Source: Ampelocalamus luodianensis | Lineage: Eukaryota; Streptophyta; Magnoliopsida; Poales; Poaceae | Direction: 5' to 3' | NCBI GenBank assembly: GCA_036346255.1 | Contig: CM070633.1 | Span: forward strand, 21,762,001-21,826,000 | Length of the DNA: 64,000 nt | Shown: piece after piece, positions 11,799 to 23,645 of the stretch | Numbering within the stretch: position 1 is the stretch's first letter | How the letters are laid out: every line of letters starts with the position of its first letter | Position numbers and translations under genes: made by a program | Notes under the pieces: model-generated | The model's input: the letters and a program-made list of their open reading frames with translations, nothing else | Databases searched by the model: none | What the model was told of the DNA's origin: nothing

Positions 11799-14700
11799 TG
11801 TCGGGACCCAAAATTACGATTCTGGAACCCTTTATGTATACTGCACTAGTCCAGGATGACGCTAGTGCACACAAGGTTAACATAGGTAAATATCGATCCA
11901 CACAAGCGATAAATAAAGTAAACGAATAGTTTGAATAACAATTAAGGGTTTTGACCTTATGGTCGAGTTTACACTTGTTAAGCCACGCAGGGCTAACAGA
12001 GAATAAAAAAAGAAATGAACGGAAATAACTCCAAACAGATCCCACCAATTCACCATGTGCAACCGATCGGGATCCGCACTTAACGATCAAGAACCTTCGC
12101 GAACTCCTCCTCGAAAGTAGCGCGACTCCTCCTCTTCAGAGGTTTGGGCGCAAGTTTTACAACAAGCGTGAGTACACAACCGTACTCGCAAATCACACCA
12201 CAGAATGCAATATATAGATGGAGGCTTATTCCAAAGGAAATGACTTCTGTGGTTATTTTGCAGAAATGCAATATTTGCAATTGAATACGAGATATAGATT
12301 GAAATACAATTCAAAACAAATAATCAATATTAATTTAACAGTTGTTTCCACAAAGACACACAGCTAAACATATTATTTCACATAGCCATATGATTGAGAT
12401 CACACAGCTCTCATCCCAACATTTTTATGAAAACTACCCCTCGTGTGAAATCCCCGAGCATGTCCATGACCGCAGACGCGCTATTCGAATAGATTGATTT
12501 AACACTCGCAGAGGTTGTACACTTTACCCACAAGATACAACTAGTGTAGCAAGCACTAATCGTAATAAAACAGTTCAAAACTTCATCTCAAACATTGACA
12601 TTCCCGATATGCTTTTCCACTATACCAGCTCACATAGAATTAGTATAACACACACCATTGGACAGGGAAGCGACGAATCGTCCCGCGATGCAACCACCAA
12701 GTAGTCACACCTCCACCACACACACCCTAACCTATCCACCGAACATCAATGCCGAATCCATAACTTACTAAGTTAGGCCCGTCCCATACCAGGCATGTGG
12801 TCGTACAGTAAGGCTCAGTTCAATGGCGCACAAAGTTAAGTCCTTAATTGACCAAGGCAAGACTTCCATGTTTTAACTAAGCCACACAGATTATCATTCC
12901 CAAGCACACAGCTTCCACCATAACACATAGTTTCCACCACTTGCCTCAGTCTAAATCCTTTACCACCCAGTTGGTTTTGGTGCAACACATGCCATCACGA
13001 AGTAATAACACATAGCACACAGTTTTACACAAATTTCCATAGTCACTTAGTCACATTTAATACTTGCAACTTACATGAGATGTGAGACTGTGAGCATGGC
13101 TAAGCAATTGTACTCGATCTAACTAACTCACGTTGGTGCTACAATATTACCAACTAATAACCAATCTAGGGTGACAAAGAATTATGGCATACAAAGTCAA
13201 GGTGATGATAACAAATTGGATAATAACTATGCCCAAAGCATTTAAATAAATAATTGAAATAGAATGCAATACTTTGAAACAAAGTAATTTGAAAACTGGG
13301 TTCAAGATGATCAAAGGTATGACTTGCCTTGGAAAAGGTCTATGTACTGGTCTTGATCTTGGGGTGCTCCTTCTTCCACAAAATTCCCCGACGAATCGAT
13401 GTCTACTCGCAAACGAGACACAAACAAACAAAACAAATAAATAACAGAGGCAAAATAAGCTCCAAAAATTAAATAAAAATCTCATATAAATAGAGCTCAA
13501 ATTTAGATAAATTTTGGAATTTCAATGAGCTCAATCGGAGTTAGGATGCAAAAGTTATGAGCTTTGGAAGATTGAATCTAAAAGAAAAACCCTAAATTGG
13601 ATTTTCTGGATTTTCCCGAATTATTTTCCTAAAGAAAAATCGGATTATTGCGCAATGCTGACGTCAGCGAGGAATTTTGGAAATAAAAGAAATTAAAAGA
13701 AATTCTGACATGTGGGACCCACATGTCAGAGACACGGCTCACGGTAGGCCAAGTCTACCGAGCCTTGGGACTCAAGACCCAGTGGACTGCCCTGTAGGCG
13801 CTGACTTGTCAGGCCACATGAGCGAGAAGGCCGACGTGGCCGCCGAGCTGGACGACGATGTGGAATGCCACATCAGCGTGGACACCGGCGACGACTTCTG
13901 TACCGGCCGACAACGGCGATTTCGACCGCGGCGGCGACAACGGAGGGTAGCGCTGGATTCCTCGCAACCTCGCGAACTTGGTGACACGGTTGGATGCTCC
14001 CAGCGGTGACCAAAACTGCGGCGGCGCTCAAGGTTGGCGGCGGAGCGGCGCGGTGAAAACGACAACGGGGCTACGGGGGTCGGCTGACGAAACGGGGACG
14101 CGCACCGTGGAGCCCAGGCGGCGGCGATGTCAGGGCATCGGTCGGAGGCGACGAGGCGTTGACAACGGCGGCGGAATCGACGAAGAACAGATCGGCGGTG
14201 AAAACCCTAAACTCCGAATTGCGGCGGCGCCGAAGCATTAGAGGTGGAAAGGGTTGGGGTTCTGAGTTGCGGAGGATCGGGTGATCCTCAGGTGCTATTT
14301 ATAGGGGCTGGGGTGCCCGGGATAGGAAATCCCCAAATGGAGTCTGTTTCGGTCACGAACGAATCCGGAGATTAGATAAGATACGGGCTCTGATTTTGTG
14401 AAATTTGGATGCGGGAAGATAGGAGATAGAGTTTGGCACAATTTCTAGAAGGGCTTCAAGAGGAAAAAAACTCGTTGTCGGACGAAGGTCCGAGGGCTTC
14501 AATGGCGACCGAAGCCGACTCGGGCGCGGAGACGAAGGCACGACGGAGACGACGTCCTCGGCGGGCCCACCAGTCAGAGAAAAGGGAGACGGGCCCACAC
14601 GCCGTGGAGGCGGCGATATACGCGAGCCGGGCCTCGGCGCGAAAATCGGCCGCCGCGGCTCGCGGGCCTCGCTGGGAAGGAGGTTGGGCCGCGAGATGCG

Positions 14701-14997
14701 GCCCGAACTGCGCATCGAGATTTTTAATAGTTTTTTCTAATTTAGAAAATACCGTGAAATTCAAATAAGCAATGGAAAATAGCAAATGAACTCAGAAAAA
14801 TTCTAGAAAAATCTAGAAAATATATCTGAGCACATAGAACCCAAATAAAATAGTTTTGGCTATTGTTCCTGTTGGGATTGTTCACATTAAATATTTTTGA
14901 TTGTAAAGTCCAATATTAAGCTTTTGAATTAAAAAATTCAAATAAATCCAAATGGTGAATTTTCTCCCTACTAACTATTCAAAAGATTTTTCAAGCT
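11799..14997 (-). repeat. Gypsy-like LTR H (related to the Gp family), right end lost
   Basis: Starts TGTCGGGACCC inside the K LTR. It shares the landmarks of Gp-3 in the same order: GTACTCGCAA (about 12190), GAGCATGTCCATGACC / CTATTCGAATAG (12460-12490), and a GC-donor-like AAG|GCAAGTC on the minus strand near 13321. It then enters a GC-rich leader and reaches a minus-strand TATA box CTATAAATAG at 14294-14304. The long frames in the GC-rich leader (13677-14241, 14353-14785) exist on both strands and are compositional. No closing terminus or second CACAA target copy is present, and K sequence resumes at about 14998, so a deletion removed the right end. Confidence 0.65.
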
Positions 14998-15897
14998 CAA
15001 AAGACCATTCTAGGACCTCTAGGACCTCTCCAAGACCTCTCGGACATTTCCAGGACCTCTCTAGGACCTTTCCAGTACTTCTCCCCACGGAGGAGGTCCT
15101 AGAAAGCGGTTGTCCATCTGGTCGAACTAGACTACCTATTTGTGTATTATCCCTTTGCCTCATCACGTCTGGTTGAACTCCAAGTGAGATTATATGTCAT
15201 CCATGGACTGTTTAATACTTTCTCGATCAAGTGCCAGATAACTTCATGTGGTCGAGCTCTTCGACAACCAGAGGCATGTCCATGCACTTTCTTTATTCAA
15301 TCACATCAAGGGGCCCAAAGACATCTCTCCTGTTATGTTAGGAGGGGCAAATCCCATATTTGACTAGTCATATTCCTCTGCATGTTTCACGGCATACCCG
15401 AAAGCTACCTTTATAACTACCTAGTTACGGAGTAGCATTTGGCAGCACCTAAGTGTACAATTAGACATGAAGGAATCCATGCCGATCTCAGGTCTAAGGA
15501 TTATACATCATCATTGCTTGAGATCAACTGATGACACATATAATTATGACAATCTCAACAGTGTCTCAAGATGGGTCAATCCAACACCATGTTCTCTAAC
15601 ATGTGTTCACATTATTGATTCGATATTCCTAGATGTATGACTGGTGAAACATGGTCATCAATCAATACATGTGCTGGTCGATAGGATCACTGGTGTTCCA
15701 ACTAGTGACGTCTGACTAGGGATACATTTAGAACTACATCATCATTGGTTAAAAGAGCTTCACCAACAAGTCACATACTCGTTAATCTTTATAACTGATG
15801 ATTCATTCAAGGAACAGAATAACACTTATTCAATAACACATAAACATAGATGTGATATCTTCATCTCCATGATTGCCTCTAGGGCATATCTCGAACA
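14998..15897 (-). repeat. Copia K 3' LTR, second part, with AGGACCTCTC array
   Basis: Resumes the LTR with a short array of AGGACCTCTC-type units (14998-15083; the counterpart in the other LTR, 17766-17903, is longer). It continues colinear with 17900-18029 and 29002-29683 (CATCCATGGACTGTTTA, GTCGATAGGATCACTGGTGTT, CTCCATGATTGCCTCTAG) and ends TCTCGAACA. Confidence 0.8.
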
Positions 15898-15912
15898 ATC
15901 TCCCTCTTGCAC
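15898..15912 (-). other. Polypurine tract of copia K
   Basis: The plus strand ATCTCCCTCTTGCAC, read on the minus strand as GTGCAAGAGGGAGAT, directly abuts the LTR. This is the usual copia second-strand priming site. Confidence 0.8.
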
Positions 15913-16019
15913 TAGAGTCAATCATATAGCTATCTTATACCCATTGCTCTTGTGTGCGCCTCGTGCTAAGGTTGCGGGAGAGGCTTTATCAATGGATCAA
16001 TAATATTCATATTTAACTA

Positions 16020-16240
16020 GTCTATGACCAGCTCGTTTCTCCATACAGCTAGTTTGGAAGCAGTCGTATCACCATACGACTAGTCTAGATCCGGTTGTAT
16101 CACCATACGACTAGTCCATACCTGGTCGAACTTAAATCCATGTGCACTTTGCATATCTGGAACTCTTCCAGCTTATCTGGTCATATCATTATACAACCAA
16201 TCTAGATCTGGTTGTATTACTATATGACGAGTCCATACCT
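16020..16240. repeat. Array of about 31-bp units around TCACCATACGACTAGTCTAGA
   Basis: Four to five imperfect units of the type GGTCGTATCACCATACGACTAGTC. A second block of the same units is at 16670-16806. Each unit contains an inverted word pair (GTCGTAT...ATACGAC), so every unit can fold as a hairpin. Both blocks interrupt the pol remnant of K. Confidence 0.65.
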
Positions 16241-17394
16241 GCTCCTTCATTTAAACAAAACACAAACTCTGATAATGATCTGAAATCATCCTTGTCGGTT
16301 TGGAAGCTTGCATCAGTGTAACTATTGACGACAAGCTCTTCCTTACCATCATAAACAAGGAATGCATCCTTAGTCCTTCTTAAGTACATAAGGATATTCT
16401 TGATTGCTATCTACTGACCTTCACCTGGATCCGACTGATATCTGCTCATAACACTTAGAGCATACAACATATCTAGTCATGTACATAGCATGGTATACAT
16501 GATGGATCCAATAGCCGAAGCATATGAAATTCTACTCATTTTGTCTTGCTCACCAGTGGTCGAGATCCAATAGGTTAAGCATAAGAAATTCTACTCATTT
16601 TGTCTTGCTCATCAGTGGTCAAAGGACATTGACTCTTGCAAAGATTAATGCCATGCGCCATGGGCACCGGTCTACGACCAGCTCGTATCTCCATACGACT
16701 AGTTTGGACTCAATCGAAACACCATACGAGCCATGGGTACAAATCTAGATCTTATCGTATCACTATACGACTAATCTAAACCTGGTCGTGCCACTATACG
16801 ACTATGTAGATATCCTGGCTTAATCCGATTAGCCTTTTAGATCTATCTCTATAGATCCTTATACCAAGAATATATGCTACATCTCCTAAATCTTTCATTG
16901 AGAAACTATTTCTTAATGAAGTTTTAATAGATTCAAGCATAGGAATATCATTTCCACCAAAGAGTATGTCATCCGCATACAAGATCAGAAACACAAGCTT
17001 GCTCCCACTAACCTTCTTGTAGACACAAGGTTCCTTTTCGTTCTTGATGAAGTTAAACCCTTTGACAACTTCATCAAAACGAATGTTCCAACTTTGAGAT
17101 GCTTGCTTCAATCCATAGATGGACTTCATGAGCTTGCATACCTTTCTAGCCTCTTTTGGATCGACAAAACACTCAGGTTGTGTCAAGTACACATCCTCAC
17201 TTAGGTTTCCATTAAGGAAAGTCGTTTTGACATCCATTTGCCATATCACATAATCAAAATATGCAGCAATTGCTGGAATGATCGGGATAGACTTAAACAT
17301 CGTGATAGGTGAGAATGTTTCAACATAATCAACAACTTGAATTTGTTTGAAACTCTTTGGGACCAGTCATGTCTTATGATGATCACCTCATGGG
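16180..17394 (-). pseudogene. Copia K pol remnant: reverse transcriptase and start of RNase H
   Basis: The clearest block is 16794-17343. It contains VDYVETFSPIT, WQMDVKTTFLNGNL, VCKLMKSIYGLKQASQSW and the catalytic YADDILFGG, all copia RT motifs. Further along the minus strand the C-terminal RT motif PMAHGINLCKSQCP lies at about 16600-16660, and the RNase H start (VVNSYTDASFQTD) at 16189-16340. The coding order is disrupted by stops, by a duplication (16518-16558 / 16579-16620) and by two blocks of a 31-bp palindromic repeat. Everything upstream of RT is deleted. Lineage is uncertain. Confidence 0.8.
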
Positions 17395-18029
17395 AAGGCT
17401 CTGTCAAGAAGATGGCGGCTAGGGCTTTGGAGGAACAAATCAACTCATGCCTTTCGTGTGTCTTGTCTGTTATGTCCATCCTCTTTTTCCCAACAGCCTC
17501 TCCTTATATAGTGCCTGTGATGGATCCTATTCGAACACGTTTGACGAATTGTATCCGTACTGGTTTGTTCCAACCCATTAAGTGTGTGACCCTGTAGGCT
17601 CACGTGTAGTTCGGTTGTGACACGGAAACACCTTTCTGATCACGAGTCACAGCGGTACCTAGCAAGACATAACAATTTCCGAATACACATAATTTATATC
17701 GGACGATCCTTAATGCAATTTGATCTATGACCAGGTATTCATTACTTACAACTAGCTTCGAAACCTCCAGGACCTTTCTAGGACCATTCCAGGACCTCCA
17801 AGGCCTCTCTAGGACCTCCAGGACCTCTCGGTCCTTTCCAGGACCACTCGAACCTCTCCAGGAGCTCTAGGACCTCTCGGACCTTTCCAGGACCTCTCCA
17901 CGTGGAGGAGGTACTAGAAAGAAGTTGTCCGTCTGGTCGAACGAGACAACCTATTTGTGTATTATCCCTTTGTCTCACGACGTCTGGTTGAACTCTAGGT
18001 GAGATTATATGTCATCCATGGACTGTTTA
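17395..18029 (-). repeat. Copia K 5' LTR, truncated left part
   Basis: Begins abruptly with AAGGCTCTGTCAAGAAGATGG, equivalent to position 11502 of the other LTR. It runs through the TATA-like TTATATAGTG (about 17503-17512) and the AGGACCTCTC array (17766-17903) to GGACTGTTTA, where Sirevirus J begins. The uninterrupted CACATAATTTATATCGGACG at 17684 shows the K sequence that H interrupted in the other LTR. Confidence 0.8.
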
Positions 18030-19935
18030 TGTTGGACCGAAAAGGCGACTAGAGGGGGGGCTGAATAGGAGCACGATCTCTTTTTCTCCCAAATTCAATT
18101 CAATACGAATCTCACTCCAATAGCTATGAAAGCTATGAAGATCAATCAATCATGCACAGAGGAAGACTTGTATTGAATCAACTCAAAACCCAAGTAAAAT
18201 CAACACAAAAGCAAAACACGAAGACACCGGGCGGTCCGACTCTCACGGGGCGGTCGATCGGTCGGTCTAGCGGTCGACCGATCCAAGCGGTCGACCGATT
18301 TCTCAATGATCCGATTGGTTCGATGAACAGAGAAAACAGCCCGACAAACCGAACGCAAATTGATCAAACTTTTGATTCGTGCGCCCAAACTTCGTGAAAT
18401 TTGACACACACCTACCTAAGTATGTCAGAACCTATTCCAAGCAACGATCGTGATAATTCTTGCCAAGATTCTGACCTTTACAGTTTGAGCGAAGTTAGGT
18501 CAAAACCGAGTCAAACGAAAATATGATCTTGAGACTTGCTCGTGGGTGATTGATGATATTGATGATCCTAGATGTATTCCCACACGTCACAAGAAGCTAG
18601 ATCACGTCCGTAAACTAAGCAAAAACTCGCGGATCAAAGAAAGACTCAAATCATCAAAAAGAGAGAAAGAAAGCAATTGACCTCATCTTCAAGAAACTTT
18701 CTTTGGATTGATTTGATATGGTATTGGTTTACAGCCACTCCATCAATGGATGACAAAGACTTAATACATGAGCACGAAATCCAATCCAACTCTCTAGAAC
18801 CCTAACCTCCTCTCCTCCTCTCCCTAAGCAAATTAGGGCTTCTAAACAATGAAACGTCGAAAGGTCGGGGGGGAGGTGCAGCCACCTCCCTCCTCTATTT
18901 ATAGTGGAGGCCTAGGGTTTCAAAAAGAGTCTGCCTAATGGGCTCCCGTTAAGGCCCAAAACAAACGGGTGACACACGCACGCATTTTAAAGCGCCATGT
19001 TCATATTATGGCACTCGCTGTTCGCCACGTGTAGGTTGATCCAACGGCTCTCATCATGTCGGCAAGTCTCTCCCATCCGGCTCCCACCGAAACCACCATG
19101 GCACTTGCAACGACCCCGCGCCGCTTGATTCAACCGCCGCACCGCACCGCGCCGCTCGGTCACCTTTGTCCATCTTGCACCATACTTGAGTCCAATGACT
19201 TCACCCGCATCGCCGATCGCTTTGAACCTCGGCTCTCCAAGCCTAGTCCCGATCATCCTCGCCGCTGACCGCCGTTGACCAACAAGCAACCCGCACAACA
19301 ATAGACAAGAAAATCGAAATCGGGAACAAGTTCTTCACAACTTGACCCACGTTAGTCAAAACATGCATCATGCAACACATATGACATGAAACCCATGAAC
19401 TTGACCTAATCAGCAACCATCGCCACCACACGGGCTGACGATGTAAGTGAAACCGGCCGATCGCCACCTTGGCCGGCTCGATACACCGATCGCCCGATCG
19501 CAGTAAGGTCACGACCGCCACCAAAGGACTTAGCCAAAATTTCAACACCGAATTCCGCAACCTCTCGGAAATTTAAAACGAATAGAACTTTTGACCGAGG
19601 CTCCAAAATTATGGGACCAAGTGCGGAGAATCTCCTCACTTGCCTACACCCTCTATTTTTGGCCCACCTCAAACTCAATGCCACTCAACTTGCCGGTCCG
19701 ATCGCTCATCGACGCGCCGGCCGATCGCTACCTAAGCGATCGGACGCCGACCGCCGGTCGACCGCCAAAGACAAAACACCTGAGGCATGGCGGTCCGACC
19801 GCCACCAAGGCCGGCCGGATCGCTGAGACGTGAGAATCGAACTTTGTCGAAAACTCGTATTTCCGCAAACCTTCAACGTCATTGCCAATTTTCACATCAT
19901 CCTAAGATCATGAGCATATCTCCATGATATCCACA
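18030..19935 (-). repeat. J 3' LTR
   Basis: 1906 bp, from TGTTGGACCGAAAAGG to GATATCCACA. Minus-strand TATA box CTATAAATAG at 18895-18904 with a telo-box AAACCCTAG beside it. GC-rich clusters of near-palindromes (GGTCGACC, CGGTCCGACCG) lie at 18229-18300, 19436-19500 and 19688-19825. Highly similar to the 5' LTR, with many one- or two-base indels. Confidence 0.85.
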
Positions 19936-21669
19936 ATCTCCCCCTTGATGAACACATTGGCAATTCCCAACAAATGCAAGTTTTGAGGTTTGAAAAGTAA
20001 AAACTCAACGTTTTTGTGCAAAGGCACAACTTGGTCCAAATGCAAGAGAAAGCAATGGAAATGACCAAGCTGGCTTCAGAATAGCATCGGCAAGTGAGAT
20101 AAGGCAAAAGAAAGCAAGAAAGCTTCAATTTCCAAAGAAGAGTCAAAAATCTCATTTAAGGTCCATATGAAAGAACAATTGTTCGAAATGACCTTTGATC
20201 ATGGTGAGGCTCAAGAATTGCAATTCAAGTTCAGAAAGAGCAATAAGACCATAAGAATGCAAATAAGAAATTCCCCCTCACTATGATCCTCAAATTTCAG
20301 AAAACTTCAAATTCTCCAATTTTCTCCCTCTTTTTAATACTTTTAAATCCTCTCCCCTTTACACATTTTGAAATATCTTCTCCCCCTTTGACAATGGAGT
20401 CATCAAGGAATCACGTCTTCCTCTCGTCCAGAGATAACAAATGCAGAATGAGGAAAAAGCATAAGAAGGAGCATGCATGAAATGCAATGGAGTGGCTTCA
20501 TATTTTTGTATTTTTCAATTTTGGATTACAAGAAGCTTTGGAGATTACCCAAAAGAACAAGCTAGCATCTCAAATTTTGCATAAACACCATATCAGCCTG
20601 AATGCGCTAGCAAGATCATGATAAGACATATATAACAAAGCTAAAACAAGAAGGCTCAATGTAAAGCAATAAATTTTAGCATTTTAAGCAAAGCTTGAAA
20701 TCTAGCAAGTTCATCAACAGAGATCCTAAAATGATACTGGCCATGTCAAAATGTCAATGTGAGATCAAGACGCTAACAAAGACCACATTAAGAGACAAAC
20801 AGGTCCTGAATTGAATCATTTTGCTCAATTTGTCACAAATGCCCGTTTTTCAACAGTTTTTCATTTTCAATGAATATTGAAGTTGATTAAAGGTATATCT
20901 TAGTGAAGAAGATCCTGGACTAGGAGCCATCCACAAATTCTTCCTAAGCTTCTACCAATTTTGATAATTCATTTTCTTATCCATGTGCTAGATCTCAAGC
21001 CTTGCCGTGACCATCTTAAGCACAAAAAGCTTAAAAGAATGGTCTAGGTCATCCAAAACTCCCCCTGAGTTCATGCCTAGTGCAATGGCAAGCCGTCTCA
21101 TGAAAAAGAATTGGTGAGAACAGTTTTTTTCGCACAAAAGAGACCTCCCCCCTTTTTTTTTGTTCACAAGAGCAGATTTAGATTCTTAAAAGAACAAGAA
21201 GCTCAAGTAATGATCAATACTAGATTCAAGAGCTAAAACCGCAATTTTGACAGGGCCAATGTCACAAAAGGAGCACTAATTGCGCAACTAGCTAAAACAT
21301 CCACAAATTGCAGTTTCTTAGTTCAAGTTGTCTTAAAGTTCTGGCTCATTCAGCAAAGACTTAGCTACACATGTGAAAGCATGATAATTCTAGCAAGTCA
21401 AAGAACTAGACATGACATTGAGCAGAATTGAAATACTAAAGCTCAAGAGGGTAATAAGCAAAGCTTCATCAATTTTAAAAGACAAACAGAAAAGCTTATA
21501 TAACAATGCATCTTTTTGGTTTTTCACATGAATGCAGTATGAAACAATGAGATGCACAAAAACTTAAAGAGCCTAAAAAGATCAAAAGAAAATACCACTA
21601 GAAGAAGGTATCAGAAAAACAGAAAAGCTCAAATGAACAAGAAAAGTTCAGAACAGAGCCAACTCCCCC
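19936..21669 (-). other. Gap between pol and 3' LTR of J, with repeated polypurine tracts
   Basis: No coding frame of note. The true PPT (plus strand ATCTCCCCCTTGATGA) abuts the LTR at 19936-19951. Similar CTCCCCCT-type pyrimidine runs recur at about 20272, 20383, 21061, 21146 and 21662, with A-rich sequence between them. Multiple PPT-like copies upstream of the 3' LTR are known from Sireviruses. No envelope-like frame is visible. Confidence 0.65.
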
Positions 21670-22260
21670 TCAAATCAAACCATAGGGATAAATTACCCCT
21701 AACTCACTTCTCAAGGTTGCAAACCTAGTTGGATCTAAAGGCTTGGTGAGGATATCAGCCAACTGAGCCTCGGACTCCACGAAATGCAGCACAATATCAC
21801 CCTTCTCGACATGATCTCTAAGAAAGTGATAGCGAATGTCTATATGCTTGGTCCTAGAGTGTTGCACTGGGTTTTTAGCAATGTTAATCGCAGAAGTGTT
21901 ATCACAAAAAAGATGAACACTATCAAACGCCAACCCAAAATCCTTAAGAGTGGACACCATCCACAAAATCGGACTACAGCAACTAGCAGCAGCTACATAT
22001 TCAGCTTCAGCAGTGGATTGTGCAACAGAAGACTGCTTCCTAGAAGACCAAGAGACAAGAGAAGTGCCTAGGAAGTGACAAGTGCCCGAGGTACTCTTCC
22101 TATCTAGCCGATGACCGCAAAATCGAATCGAAAACGCGAATGGACAAGGACGAAGCAGCAGAATACCAAATGCCATACTAGAGGGTAGAGTGTAAATACC
22201 TGAAGATGCGCTTATAGGCTTGGCGATGGGAAGTCCTCGGAGACGCCTGAAACCTCGCAC
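21670..22260 (-). pseudogene. J RNase H domain (copia pol C-terminus)
   Basis: An open 196-codon block contains GHRLDRKSTSGTCHFLG, SRKQSSVAQSTAEAEYVAA and the metal-binding acidic residues in CDNTSAINIAKNPVQHSRTK. It ends with the usual copia DIRYHFLRDHV and ILTKPLD motifs. This is the best preserved coding part of J and its natural stop is retained. Upstream it is out of frame with RT, so the polyprotein is broken. Confidence 0.85.
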
Positions 22261-23260
22261 AGAGGCAAACCGCGAAGTGGATGTCCGGTCTTGAGGCCGT
22301 CATGCATCGAAGGAACCAATCATGTTTGCGGTACTCGCGTTGATCCACGGCTTCTCCTTCCTCATCCGGATCCAAACATCGAAGTCGCCATGGGAGTGGC
22401 CATCGGCTTTAATCACCCATCTCGGCGCTTGAGCGGATCCTTGGTGTACTTCGTCGATGGATGAAGATCCCTTCCTTGCATTGCTTGATTTGAAGCCCCG
22501 AAAGTAGTTGAGTTCTCCCATCATACTCATCTCAAATTCCTGGACATGGTCTCGTAAAAGCTGGAAACAAGAGCATGAGAAGAACCACCAAAGATAATAT
22601 CATCTACATAAATCGAGCAAGCAGGAAGTCATTGCCACGCCTAAGGATGAACAGGTCTTGTCTACCTTACCCATCTCAAAATCATTCTTAAGCGTAAAGG
22701 TCTTAAGTCTATCATACTGTGCTCTAGGGGCTTGCTTAAGACCATACAAGGCTTTGGATAGCTTGAAAACATGATGTTGATGCTTGGGATTCTCAAAGCA
22801 CAGGGTTGTCTAACATACACTTCCTCCTCTATAAAACCATTCAAAAGGCACTCTTAACATCCATCGATATAATCTAAAGCCCTTAGAAGCACAAATGCAA
22901 GCGAGAATGCGAATGGCTTCCAATCTAGCAATAGGAGCAAATGTCTCATCAAAGTCTAACCTCAACTTGGCTAAAACCCGAGCTACCAATCTAGCCTGGT
23001 TTCTAACCACGAACCATCCTCATTTTGTTTATTTTTGAACACCCAACGGTTCCTATCACATTATGACCACTAGGAGGTTCTACTAGATTCGGACTTTATT
23101 CCTCTCAAAATTCTCTAACTCCTCATGCATGGCATTAACCCAATAGAATCGGATAACGCATGTGATATGTCGCGGGGTTCGAAAGAAGCAACAAATGCGT
23201 AATGAGAGTAGAGACTTGGATCGTGATACAGAGCGAGTGACTCGCTCATTAAGATTACCA
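22261..23260 (-). pseudogene. J reverse transcriptase, multiply frameshifted
   Basis: Fragments in different minus-strand frames follow the copia RT order: NQARLVAR...DFDETFAPIARLEAIR (about 22870-23000), NGFIEEEVYVRQP (about 22800-22845), catalytic IYVDDIIFGGS (about 22583-22615), and EYR...TASRPDIHFAVCLCARFQ (22230-22330). At least four frame changes separate them. The YVDD box itself is intact. Confidence 0.8.
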
Positions 23261-23645
23261 ATCATCCGATCCGAGGATGATGCCTCGAATATGAAGTGGA
23301 GCGCCCGGGAGACAATATCTCCTCAACCTCCGCAAATCTGCGATGAAGAAGATGCGGCAGGAGCCTCAATTGGAGATCAAGCGATCGTGGTGTTCGGAAC
23401 TTGGACAGAGCCTCAAAGAGCGAGTGGAGGACAAATATCGACCGTCATCATCTTCCTCCACAAAAATGCTTTCTCATCACCTGTGAATCACCTGAAATGT
23501 CGGATCTAGCTCCAGGGCTAGTCTCATCAAAAGTGACATTGCATGTCTCCTGGACAATGTTAGTTTCAACATTAAAAACCCGAAAACCCCTCGAATGTGC
23601 AGATAACCTGAAATAAACCATCAAAAGTCCTTGATTCAAATTTAT

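Noticed and set aside
13677..14785. Several overlapping GC-rich open frames on both strands
   Set aside because: They occur on both strands, have low-complexity Arg/Gly/Pro content and lie in the leader of LTR H. Composition explains them.
19936..21669. Envelope-like gene of the Sirevirus
   Set aside because: No frame beyond about 90 codons and no transmembrane or coiled-coil pattern on the element's strand.
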